Shown here: positions 1 to 11,256 of the stretch, piece by piece | Layout of the letters: each line of letters begins with the position of its first letter | How positions within the stretch are numbered: the first letter of the stretch is position 1 | Assembly: GCF_035083965.1 (NCBI RefSeq) | Contig: NC_089724.1 | Location: forward strand, 2,384,501-2,448,500 | Direction: 5' to 3' | DNA length: 64,000 nt | Origin: Branchiostoma lanceolatum | Taxonomy: Eukaryota > Chordata > Leptocardii > Amphioxiformes > Branchiostomatidae | Made by a program: the position numbers and the translations under genes | The notes under the pieces: generated by a model | Seen by the model: only the letters and a program-made list of their open reading frames with translations | What the model was told of the DNA's origin: nothing | The model's database searches: none

Positions 1-32
1 GGCGGCGACTGATCATGAGAATAGAACCTGTA

Positions 33-904
33 AGCCTAGGTTACACATAGCCGAACATGGCCTCCCGACTCTCCCCCGACCATGGTTGGAGTGATTCGGG
101 AGTGATTCGGGAGCTAGCTCGGTTGGCGTTCGGCCGAGTCGGCTGGCGTTCGGCTGAGTCGGCTGGTGTTCGGCTGCGCCAGCCGAATGTTTTGAAAATT
201 TCGAAACATTCGGCTCTGGACGGAGGGTCTGAAATGGGTCGGCTGGTGTTCGGCTGGTGTTCGGCGCGGTCGGCTAGTGCTCGGCTGGTATTCGGGATTG
301 AGTCAGTAGTAAAATTAGAACCTTAACCACGCCAGAAACACTACTGACTTACTCCCAACTAGCTTCCAACCTACCCATAACTCACCCCAAGGCCGTAGAC
401 AAAACTCTGCTAACTAATTCTCAACCAAGTGACTACTATCGGAACGTGGGCGAATCACCCCCGACCTTCACACGACCAAAAACAAAGAAGAACGCTAAAA
501 GCAGTATTAAAGCTAGCCATGATCCGAATTCGATCTCTCGGTGATGTTAACAACATAATAGAATGGATTATTTTAATTAAAACCGAAAATGACCCCTATT
601 TTGAAAGTCGCTGAATATGTCCATTTAAATTCGTGAGAGGGTCTGCAATCGGTCGGGGTTTAGTCAGGAGAGATTCGGCAGTCTACGGCTAGAGGTCGGG
701 GTGGTTGGGAGTAAGCTAGAAAGCATTCGGGGCCCATTCGGGAGTAATTCGTGTACTGGTTAGGAGATGATCGGCGCATCTTCGGCGCATGTTCGGCGCC
801 AAAGATAGGCGTGGCCCAAAAACTGGTCAGAATGCTCCCGAACTACCGCCGACCTGAGTCGGCTTGCGTTCGGGAGCCATGTTCGGCTATGTGTAACCTA
901 GGCT
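33..904. mobile_element. 872-bp terminal-inverted-repeat (non-autonomous DNA transposon-like) element
   Basis: The two ends are perfect inverted repeats of about 28 bp: the left begins AGCCTAGGTTACACATAG and the right ends with its reverse complement. A GTA triplet flanks both sides (30-32 and 905-907), which suggests a 3-bp target duplication. The interior is CpG-rich and built from shuffled words such as TTCGG, CGGCTGG and TTCGGGAG; no transposase reading frame is present. The base composition differs sharply from the AT-rich flanks. The superfamily is not identifiable from the sequence; a 3-bp duplication would fit a Harbinger-like element, but GTA is not the usual target. Confidence 0.75.
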
Positions 905-1168
905 GTACTAGAGGAATTTAAACAGTGACGGTTTTTGACGATAATCTTCATGATGTAAAGTCGCTGAAGTTTATAAATCAAGTTGAAACATTTATATGCT
1001 TATAACTGTTTTTTTTTCATTAACCAGTGTGACTCACTCAGTGTTAAATAAATGTATGCTAGATACCCCTTTAAATGCACTAGTTGTCGAGCTTATCATA
1101 ATTGTAATTATACACTTTGAAAATGGATTGGAATACAGTAAAGACAATGAATATCATTATTTAAATGC

Positions 1169-1174
1169 TTTATT
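1169..1174 (-). terminator. Polyadenylation signal of the Ig/EGF/C-type-lectin gene
   Basis: AATAAA on the minus strand about 107 bp past the stop codon of the last exon (1281-1283). Its distance and orientation suit the 3' end of that transcript. Confidence 0.5.
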
Positions 1175-1280
1175 TTCTTCAGTAAATGATCAAAAAGAAT
1201 ATTCGCAAGGCTCTTTTGATAAGGCCGCATACCAGCCTTTTGCTGCCAGCCCGTTGTGGGAAGACGCTTTGACCTCTCGG

Positions 1281-4200
1281 TCACTTAGGCTTGCACGAGA
1301 AGGAGGCCACGCCCTCCTCAGTGCAGTACATGCCATCTGGACAGGAGGCGCTGCTGCACTGGTAGGAGACCATGCGATTGGCGGAAGCCGGATCTAGAAA
1401 TGGATGCAAAATTTACAAACAAGATTTTAAGCCTTCGATAATGACACGAAGCTGGAAGGCTGTGGCATTTTCAAAATGTTTTGTTGCATTTCTGGGAAAC
1501 CTTGCAAAGACAAATAGCAAAGGTGTTAGATCAAATCACAATGGTAAGTATTGTTCATCGATATATTTCACACGGATTTAACAGTTAAACAGAAGCGGAA
1601 GTTTATTCACCATTGCAGTTGAAATAGAAGGTGTGATCCACGCAGGTCCAACCGAACGGACATGGGTCAGGGGAGCACCAGTCTGTGGCTGCAAAACAGA
1701 GATCAAAGTAACAGATATAACGTTAGCGAGATTTAATTTGCCAATTCATTTCCGTGGGCTAATTGCAAGGGTACAAACGGTAACAAAATAACAAGGGCCT
1801 TATACATAGACATCTACATAGTAAACTGGGGAGGGGGACGAGTTTTGTGATTTTAGTACAAATGTGTTTTTGGGTGTTTTATAGAGAGCTCGAAAGCTCG
1901 GAAATAATGTTTGAATTGTTCACAAAAGCTTATTTATTTCATACTCATGACTAACGCCCATAGATATGGAACTTACAGGTTATGGCCTACCGCCATACAG
2001 AATACTGTCACACGAACCTGTTTCACAGTGGACGCCCTGGAAACTGTGGAGGCAACCGCAGCTGTAGGAGTTGATGCCGTCATGACAACTTCCGCCATTT
2101 TGGCACGGGTTGGAGGCACATTCGTCGATGTCTGTTAAAAAGGTTACAGGTTAAGTTTGTAGTGAAACCATTCTTATTTCACAGACACGTGATATTCTAA
2201 AATTGAATGTTTTGCCACATCATTTGCCTAACTTCAATTCCGATGTAACTAGTCACGATCTACGTCTTTAAGTATGACGCGAGCCCTACTGCAAAGAAGT
2301 GTTAAGCACTGAGCTCGTCAACCCTGGATTAGAATAACAGAAAATCAATAAATTATACATTCCTGTCTGTTATTTTTATCCAAAGATAACTAAACGATGA
2401 CCACACAGTTTCGGCAATCATAGTGGTTTAAAGAACAGTGACATTCTTTCCTACATGTCAGTCGTTGACTCAATGATTGTGGTGAATACGAAATTACCCA
2501 CTTATTTCACACGTCCTTCCATCGAACCCATCAGGACAGTCACAGAAGGTTGCAGTTCCGTTGAAACAGGAGGTGCAGTTTCCGCCGTTCTGACACATGT
2601 TTGGTTCACACGGTTTGGCAACTGAAATTATCATTACAACAAGTAGCAATGCTAAATACAAAGGTAAGTCATGCATCCGCTATCTGCCACCAGGGACTGA
2701 AATCTCTCTGAATCATCTGATCGTTTACGAATTAAACTAGATTAAGTTGCTTGGGTCACTTTCATATTGTGTATTCTATTACCAGGATAGCAAACCTTCA
2801 ACCACTTCACGTGATTGTACATGCTCCAGTTGGTTATTTCTTAATATATATCCAACCTTAAGATTAAGATTAAGAAATCATTATTTGTTAAAAAGTGTCT
2901 TTATATGCAGTTCTTGTTAATGGTCTTATTCTAGTGTCGCCTAGACATGTTTTTTTTTTAAATTTCCATTGTTGCTGATGAGTTTATCCCATTCGTTAAC
3001 ATGCAAATTGAATTGACTACTATTATGTCTATTCCGTATCGTCTTAAGAAATCGATAAAAAAGATAATCTACCAGACTGGCAGACGTAGTTGTACTCCTC
3101 CGTGCAGAATACAGCCTTGGCCTGGTAGTTGTTGGAGCTGTCCAGAAGAACGCACAGGTCCAAGGGGGATGAAGGTTGCCCTGCCAACCACTGAAGGGAC
3201 CCTGAAATAAAGACCGATGTACTCTTAGAGCATACACACATGTCTAGAGCTAAGCAATTCAAAATTCTTATGTGACTCAATCAAATCACAAGCGTCATCA
3301 TGTTGCACATACAGTAACGCCAGTCTACATTTTTGAATCGGCATCCTATATTTTGTGTGACAATAAAAGTAAACAAGTCAATTCTTGGACAGAGTCTAGG
3401 CACTTTGTAGAAGATGCATTAGTACTTCCTGTGTATGAATAGGCTAGCCTGAGTACCAACCTCCGTAGTGACCGCTGGCTCAAAAAATCGCTTGCTAGCC
3501 ACGTTTAGCAAGCGACTTTTTTTTGAGCCAGTGGTCACTTACGGAGGCTGGTACTCAGACAATGAACAGACCAGTGTTTCCATTAATATTTATATCCCTA
3601 CCTGGAATTAGTAAACAAATCAAAAATGTCATTTATATCAGAATGAACAACATTCTGGCACATCCTGAGTAATATTGGATCCATACAATAAAAACTGCCA
3701 TACCTGAACTAGGAGATCCATCGCTGTAGTAGATTGGCAACGGGGCACTTCTCATAGCCAGCCAGTTGGAAGCGCGACTGGTTTCCGCGATCTTATCAGC
3801 GAGAAAACGCTGCAGCTTGTCGTCTTTCACGTCCACCAAGCGGCCGCCATTGGTACTGCAGGCCTCTGTCGCCTCACCATGGGTAACGGCAACGGTGGAA
3901 AACTCGTAGCATTCTCCGTCGAAGGGCCCTTAGATATCAAAAACGGAGAACTTGAAATCAAGAACACATCTAAAGGCAAGACCTTTTAAAATTTTGTTAG
4001 CTTTGAAGCCTTATACAGAGTTTAAGCCTAGTAGTATTTGTAAAGCTACAATCTGAGGGTACAAAAAGTGGAAAGTTACCCGTTTCGCAATTCTTGCCCG
4101 TCTTTTCTTTAGGACAGACACAGCTGTAGCCGTCCACGTGATCCAGGCAGGTCCCTCCCAGCCAGCAAGGGCTGCTCGCACACTCGTCGATATCTGAATG

Positions 4201-6550
4201 ATAAGCCAACACAATGTTATACATGCTAACGGCGAAATCTACTAAGTGGAAGGATGCCCGATCAGATACTCAAGTTATAAATCACTAAATCCTATTAAGG
4301 TTTATGGTTTGCTCACTTCATGCAGCGCATGCTAAGAGCGTTGTCCGTGTTCCGATTAGACACGTTGTTGCTATTTTTGACTAGTTACAGTTCGTTCAAT
4401 TGGTTTATAAGTGCATTGTAAAAACTAACCGTGATCACAGTCAGTTCCTTCCCAGCCGTTCTCACAGCTACAGGTGTAATTCATGAAGCCGTCCGTACAG
4501 GTTCCGTGTGCACATGGGGAGGACGCGCAGTCATCAATGTCTAGGAAAAGAGATTCAATTTAGTCTACGATTACATCATAGCCAGCAATGCTAACAAACA
4601 TAAACGATTTTTCCTGACCGTTTCCGGGGAACGATTGCTCAGTTGGTCGCATTAATATATACGAGCCCTAGGACATTTTGTCACGATGCAATATTCACAC
4701 CAGTTGTCTGTATCCAGTATCCATTTCCAATTCCTACTGGTGGTAATTCAAACGAAATGAAGATAAATCTAATAGACTATAGCTGATAAAAAAGAATCAC
4801 TTGCATCCATGTGATAGACGTTACAAACCTTGATCACAGTTGGTCCCCTCCCATCCGTTCCCACACGTACAAGTGTAGCCCCCGGTATCATCGGTACAGG
4901 TTCCATGGACACATGGGGAGGACGCGCAGTCATCAATGTCTAGGAAAAGAGATTCAAGTTAGTCTACGATTACATCATAGCAAGCAATGCTAACAAATAT
5001 AAACGTTTTTTCCTTACCGTTTCCGTGAAACGATTGCTTAGTTGGTCGCATAAGTTGATTGTTGACTGATCAATTACGAACCCGTTTACAAGATATGTAC
5101 TTACAAGAATGGCGTACTTCTATTCAAAACAATTCAAAACTTTCCATTTATTCTGTGTTAAAGAAAAGGTACGGACAAGAAAAGTACCTATCGGATATAC
5201 ATAATTTCGAAGTTCGTAGAGCAATCACCAGGATAAGAATATGTAGTCATCGATTGAATGTGGAAATCGGAAGATACCATAAAATTCCCCGTGACCAGAG
5301 GTTTTGTCCATTCTGTCCAAATGAGATTGAAGATGAACGTCACTTCATCCTAGATTGTCCTCGATATCATGATAAGCGCTCAAAGTTGTTCAACCTTCTT
5401 TCCGCTTGCTCAACAGAATTTGATACATTTCATTCTATAGATAAATTCAAATACATTCTAGAAGGAGACAACCCTTATTTACTGTGTACAAATAGGTAAA
5501 TATATCAATGAATGTTTATTAGATCTTAGAGCTAGTAGTGTAAGTGATAGTTTAAACTCGACATGTTGAAGTATTCATATACGTGTTATACTTGTACGTA
5601 GGCTAATTATTTTGTATCCCATTGTTGTTGTTTGCATGTTTAGTTGTAGAAGACCTTACGGAAGTCGCTGTACTTTTGTTGTGTCAATAAAGATTTCTGT
5701 ATATACGAGCCCTAGCACATTTTGTCACGATGCAATATTAACACAAGTTGTCTGTATCCGATTTTTCACCAGCCAATTGCATGAGAAGTAATTATACATA
5801 TCCAATCTGTCTAATAAATCATCTTTACTTAAGTCACAAAATGGTGCCTTTCCTATTGAAGGCTCAGCTTTTTAAACAGTTTTAAGAAAATCCAAAAATA
5901 TGTCGTTACATCCTTCTCATTATTCAACAGCTTGTGTTATGTTGATTACAATACACGACAAAGTCACGTGACGCTTATATTCGCGCTGACTTGCAACAAT
6001 ATAAATTCTCCCAAACGGTTAGATTTTTTTCCTGTTTTGTGTAACGACAACGAGGCTGCATCCTTACCTGCACACAGGGCGTACATGTTGTTGTAGTCTG
6101 CTCCATGCAGGCAACAGGTGTGAGTCTCGTAGTCCACTCCCCAGGCGCTGCCATCAGTCCAACAGCCAGGGCAGTACACAAAGGTGTCATCAAGGGGCTG
6201 ACAGTGACTGTCGTACGGGTCAGTAGTTCCACACAGGCTTGCGGAGAGGACCCCGTGGGTAGCACAGCTGACACCGGCGCCGCCATACGTGATGCAGTCT
6301 GAGGTCCAGTAGTGGCTCTCGGTACACCCAGCACTACCTGAGTAGTAGCACGGATACCTCATCCCCGCAGCTTCGCACGCGGCCTTGACGTTGGCATTGG
6401 TCATCGGTCCAACGGTGAGAATTTTATAAAATCGCCATCCATCGACGGTAGTCAGGTACACGCGTTGACCTTGAAGATAAGAATTTTCTCTTTTTTTTGT
6501 ATATTTCAATATATTTCAATATATATATATATTTCTCAATATATATTTCT

Positions 6551-6632
<82 letters not shown>

Positions 6633-6713
6633 CACACACACACAAACACACATATATACATACACACACACACACACACAAACACACATATATACATACA
6701 CACACACACACAG

Positions 6714-6782
<69 letters not shown>

Positions 6783-8558
6783 TATATATATATATATAGG
6801 GTCCTGTACTCCCATATATATAGTAGTCAAAGCCTGGTTAAACCGGGAGAACTCACCACGGACCTCCACGTATATGGTGGCCTCTGCGCGGTGACGGCTG
6901 CCGCTCTTGAACAGTTCCACCTCACACACCCATGTTCCGTTGTCTCGGATGTTAGCCCGTAAGATAGTCAGCCTGTTTTGTCCCATCTCGGTCGATTGCA
7001 GGGTGACGCGCCCTTCGTAGTTGTTGAAGGTGCCGTAGTAGACGATGTTCCTCTGCAAGTTGTAGTTCAGGACCATGTGCCGTCCCCTGTCCTCGTGCTC
7101 GAGGCCATGCTCACCGATGTCCCAGTCTTCCTTCCACCAGGTGATCTCCTCCAGGTTGCCCTCCTCGATGGTGAACCCCACGCCGGTGAAGTCGCACTGC
7201 AGCGTGACTGGGGTCGCCTGTTCCGGCTCCTCGGGCTCAAGTTCATTCACTCGGTAGTTGACGGGGCCCACATCGAGAGACAAAGACTGCGCAGCTGCCA
7301 GAGAAAAATAAGTTCAGATTACGGAAAGCAAAAGTCAAAGTAATGTAACTCGATGTGATAGATTCTACTTGCCTTTTAGAATGTGTTACCCACCTTTTTG
7401 AAATGATACCAATTTCATCGATGTTCAAGCAGAAGAAATCAACTCGTCCCGAGTTGCTAGATGAGCTCTTGTCCTCATAGATAATTATAATTGAATGTCC
7501 GTTTTTACCCACACTTGTACAATATGTCCACATAATGATTACAAATTCAAGACATTGAACGAAGTTACCATGACGAAACGTTGTCTGCTACTGTCAATAA
7601 TTAACCTGCTTTTATCGCTATTCAGATTTGAACCTACAATTTAAGCACAAAATAAGCCCTGTCCAACTTCGATTCCAGTTGCAGTAGATTCTACTTTCCA
7701 CCAAAAAGACCATATCGCAAACTTAAATTTATATGCTATTTGTAAAGTCTTATCATAGCAAAATCAGTTCTCATAAAAACCGTTGAGGGTACGCCATTAC
7801 CTCATGCTGTACTAAGTAAACAATGACTCTCCCGCCCAATCGCTACTGGATGGCATGGTCAGAATTTAAATTCAAACGAAGCATCTTGTCCATTTCTTGC
7901 TACATGTATCGGATATATACACATTTCCATTTTACCCAACCATGGGTCTAGGAAAGGCACGCTAACTAGCAGTTACATAAGACGGGTTTTATTAATTTGA
8001 TTTGAACTGCGTTGTAATCCAGCGGCCCTGTTCCCTCTCTTCTTTCGTAACACATATTGTGTAGAGTGTATGCTCATACGTTCCTGTTAAACTACTCTTT
8101 ACATTGCTTTGGTTCATGTTACATTCAGTCTTGGTACCTTCTTAGAAATAAGGGTTCACACCACGAGTGTATTTTTGTTTGTGGTGCCACCTTACGACTA
8201 CCACTAATTGGAACACTAAGTAAGGTTTATTTGCCCCCACAAGCGTCTCGCCACGGCCGTGTTTCTCATGTCTTTAATACTACCTATAATCATTCAATTA
8301 CATTCTACATTTCTCACACCCGTGACATTAAAGAATTCATCGCACAAGGGTAAACTGTGGCTTCTACGAAGAATCTTCCCGCCATTAATTCTCGACTTTT
8401 ACTGCACGTAGAGTTCACCTGGAACCCAGTGAACCAGTTCAGGAGAAGATGGACAAACAGTACCGAGGCCACACCTGGAAGACTGGGAGTTTGAGAAAGA
8501 AAGACTCACCTGCCGTGTTGACCAAGGCCAGCAGAGGGAGGAAGACGATTAGACGCAT
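1281..8558 (-). CDS. Secreted multidomain protein: V-like Ig, Cys-rich domain, EGF repeats and C-type lectin domain (667 aa)
   Basis: Thirteen exons, minus strand: 8510-8558, 6857-7294, 6068-6469, 4829-4939, 4430-4540, 4080-4193, 3704-3928, 3073-3201, 2502-2621, 2018-2131, 1611-1688, 1281-1393 (twelve listed coding exons carry everything I could read; a thirteenth, if present, is non-coding 5' UTR). They join in frame with all introns in phase 1. Residues 1-16 are a signal peptide ([16 protein letters not shown]). Residues 17-162 are a V-like Ig domain ending DNGTWVC. Residues 163-296 are a Cys-rich domain (motif [20 protein letters not shown]) that I recall from other amphioxus secreted proteins. 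Three EGF domains follow (297-408; DIDDC/DIDEC suggest calcium binding), then a C-type lectin domain split over two exons (409-526), two EGF domains (527-604) and two short 4-Cys modules (605-667). I see no membrane segment. The role is probably extracellular recognition or matrix; ligand unknown. The penultimate donor is a weak GTGAAT, and read-through would stop after NCNGE. Confidence 0.85.
3449..3558. repeat. Imperfect palindrome (hairpin element) in an intron of the lectin gene
   Basis: The left arm CTGAGTACCAACCTCCGTAG and the following bases pair with a right arm ending GGAGGCTGGTACTCAG, around a short loop near 3505. The arms are about 48 bp with a few mismatches. It is probably a miniature inverted-repeat element; no clear target duplication is visible. 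Confidence 0.7.
4430..5053 (-). repeat. Tandem duplication of an EGF-encoding exon with its flanking intron
   Basis: The EGF exons 4430-4540 and 4829-4939 are near-copies, both beginning [10 protein letters not shown]. The intron beside each is also shared: the string GAGATTCAA, then the TAGTCTACGATTACATCATAG stretch and the CCGTTTCC...GATTGCT stretch appear at about 4550-4650 and again at 4950-5053. The second copy is then broken by the retrotransposon at 5054-5699 and resumes at 5700. The unit is about 400 bp. Confidence 0.85.
5054..5699 (+). mobile_element. 5'-truncated non-LTR retrotransposon (C-terminal end of pol plus 3' UTR)
   Basis: An open frame at 5059-5499 encodes a reverse-transcriptase C-terminus: [20 protein letters not shown], then a C-x2-C...H-x4-C knuckle ([17 protein letters not shown]). 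After the stop comes a UTR ending GTGTCAATAAAGATTTCTG. Both insertion edges are defined because the surrounding intron is a copy of 4620-4710, where the same sequence is uninterrupted. I see no clear target-site duplication. A second 3' end of the same family lies at 44709-44757. Confidence 0.8.
6510..6800. repeat. Compound microsatellite (TA)n (CA)n (TATG)n
   Basis: Long TA run at about 6556-6625, CA-rich blocks with TATATACA interruptions at 6630-6735, then TA and GTAT runs to about 6800. It lies in the intron between the Ig exon and the Cys-rich exon of the lectin gene. Apparent reading frames here are repeat artefacts. Confidence 0.95.
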
Positions 8559-8772
8559 CTTTAAGCTGCGTACTAGTATCTTTTTACAAGAACGATAGAT
8601 TACTGCAACAAATGCCTGGACAGTCTCGCAACAAAACGGCCACGACGCTCGCACGGGAACTCTGTGGACAATGTAACGGTTTTTCGTGTGCAAAGACTGA
8701 CTCAGCCGTACCTGAGCCGAGGAGGTTACAGGGAGAGTTCAGAATGTGGCCTTGTGGCTCTGTGCGTGGCAA

Positions 8773-8778
8773 TTTATA
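8773..8778 (-). promoter_or_regulatory. TATA box candidate for the Ig/EGF/C-type-lectin gene
   Basis: On the minus strand the sequence reads GATATAAATTGCC, about 215 bp upstream of the start codon at 8558. A transcription start near 8745 with a roughly 190-nt 5' UTR would fit. This is by motif and position only. Confidence 0.35.
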
Positions 8779-8799
8779 TCATACCCCGATACAAGAGTG

Positions 8800-10900
8800 A
8801 GAACCACACAGCTGACAGGTAGGCCCGGTATACCGCTCTTTTTAGGAATTATTGGTTGACCTGTCATAAATATCAGCAGAGCTAATTATTGGAGACCATT
8901 ATGGGAAGATGTCACCTCTTTAAGGAATGCTTGGCAACGCTAGCGTGTGCCGTGCAGCATACATTCTCATTAAAATCCACTGATTTACGCACTTTGGCAC
9001 TACGTATGGTACGTCATAGGCGAAGCTTCTCTCGACAGTGTTCACTTTATAACTTGTCGGAGTAGCCCAGAGCCAAGATACTGTAGTGCATGCTCTCCGA
9101 TTTATTCTCCAATACAAACACATGTAATGTTTTTTTTGGCTGTTAGGCCATGTTGGTTTGATTATTTGGATGACATCCGCAACCGCATCAGTTTTCGTCC
9201 GGCATACCGTGATCCTTGGAACCTTCATCTATCAGGGTTCCATTCAGTTCTCAAATGCCAACAAACCTGGCTGTAGCCTTTTACTGACCCTGTCCTTATT
9301 TGAACGATCACTGCATTGAAATGAACGTCCAGGAATGCCGCCAGTGGTGATTGTTAACTTTTACTGAGCCTGACACCAAGCCCGTCCGTATAACCCTGAG
9401 TATTGATAAAATACGTTATTAGGTACACATAAATTACAGGTGATTTCTGTAATCACTCCTGTCTATTACTAATTTAGTACTTTATTACGCTATTAAGTTC
9501 CTACCATAAACACTGGCTACTGACCGACAGCATTTGAGAAAAAAACAGGTGGGCGAGCGCGCAAACACACACTGTTTTGATGAAGGGCTTATATTTTAAT
9601 TACAGGCAAAGCTTGATATGATTACAAGCGGTCGCTTTATATATTCCAAATACGTAACGTCCATGATTAACTATAACATAATAACTTCCATAATTGATAA
9701 CCAAAGGCAGTTTTAGAGAAATGACATGTAAAAGACAACACGCATTATTAGAACGTTTACTGCCATAACTTATAACCAACAGCCTTTTAAACATTTCCTC
9801 AAACGTTGGCTGAATCTGCTGTCGATCATGGTACAATATTTACCGTTAAATGGGGCTGAATTGAAATTTATAAGTCCAGGTCACAGACGCTTTTACCAGA
9901 ACAATTTGTTGTTTAAAAATTCTTCCCGAGCCAGATGATGCCATAGAGCGGATAATTTTCAATAGTCCTTAAGACACACAACATTACGTGCAAGCAATAG
10001 AGCAAGGGGGTAGAACTGGTAGTGGAGTGTGTGTATTTAACTACCATACTCTTTCCCAAATGGTGAATGCTAAGCAGAGAAAGCAGTATGTACCGTATGC
10101 AAGGCAAACACTACTGACCTGGCCCATATGGAATGCCCGGCATTGAAACGATGTTGTCTTACTAAATGTGTCTTTCACTACTGACGACACTAATCGATAA
10201 CCTATCGATAACTGACAAAAGACATCAAGTGACCCTAAGACACCCCTCACTAAACCTTGAGGTTCTAATCATCCGGCTTATTGAAAGAGTTATCTATGAG
10301 GCTATAGCATACCATTATTAAGGCATTCGTCACAGGGATTTCTATCTTTTTCCAACAAGATGGCACTGTATGTCTGGGCTATCAAACCGTTCACCCTTGT
10401 ACAGGAACGATGTTAAGTAAACTTAAATGACCCTGGCCGTACCCCAACAAATAACGACCACAGTCACCGCCTTTTTAATAGTACTTTATGAGGCTATAAA
10501 GTACTTGCTGTAATTAACTCTAGCTACTGACATGACATAGCATCTGGAAGCAACCAGGTGGAAGGGTATAACAGAACAAGTAATAATTGGATCATTGCTG
10601 GCATAACAGCCTAGTAATGAAAAGGCTTATCTTTTCATAATTATAAATGGCAAATCAATCTCAATGTTCCTGACGGTCTACTTGCCCTGTTACGTCAGCA
10701 GAGGGCCACCCTTCAAAAGTCAACATCATTAATTACTATAGTGGGATTATTATTGAGGCTGACCATAGATATGAACTAAGGTGTACGGAATTATCCAATT
10801 GCTCGAGTATCTGTTATCTTGCATATCTTACTATACCTGGATGTCTAACCTTCATCGTGGTTCCAAGTGATAATATAAGCACAGATGCCTAAATAACGTA
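8800..10900. other. Intergenic region between the lectin gene and NDUFA9
   Basis: AT-rich sequence with no coding segment I can support; the small open frames lack recognisable content or splice context. The only recognisable item is the SINE fragment at 10026-10112. Confidence 0.6.
10026..10112 (-). mobile_element. SINE fragment related to the copy at 45420-45585
   Basis: Shares the stretch GCTAAGCAGAGAAAGCAGTA and its surroundings with 45425-45480, then jumps to GTATGCAAGGC...AACACT, which lies further along in the other copy. The part holding the tRNA-like B box is missing here, so this is an internally deleted copy. Confidence 0.6.
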
Positions 10901-10924
10901 GGAAAAGGAAAAGTTTTCACAATA

Positions 10925-10930
10925 TTTATT
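10925..10930 (-). terminator. Polyadenylation signal of NDUFA9
   Basis: AATAAA on the minus strand about 330 bp past the NDUFA9 stop codon (11257-11259), a normal 3' UTR length. Confidence 0.5.
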
Positions 10931-11256
10931 GTTGTGTGAAACACAAAAATCTGGATACATGACATGTACTTGCTATTCTCCATACAATGTTTACAGTGTG
11001 GGATGCAACCAACTGTATATGTTAACTCACTGTCATCCTCACACAGTAAAAGAGTAGACTGTTTTATAGTTTTGATATGATGACTGCAGACTGCTTAATA
11101 GCATTATCGTGAAGAAAGCTATCACTTTCAAGAATAAGAAATTGTATTTCATGCTCACTAAGAAAAGTGAGTTTGTAAAAGACAACACTTTTCTAACATC
11201 AAATGTTCCAGGTAGGCTATCTTAGATGGTATGAACACGGAGAAAGCTGCAGTTTT

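Noticed and set aside
6465..6962. Long open frames on both strands over the TA/CA microsatellite
   Set aside because: Frames arise from dinucleotide repeats without stops; only the flanking Ig and Cys-rich exons are coding.
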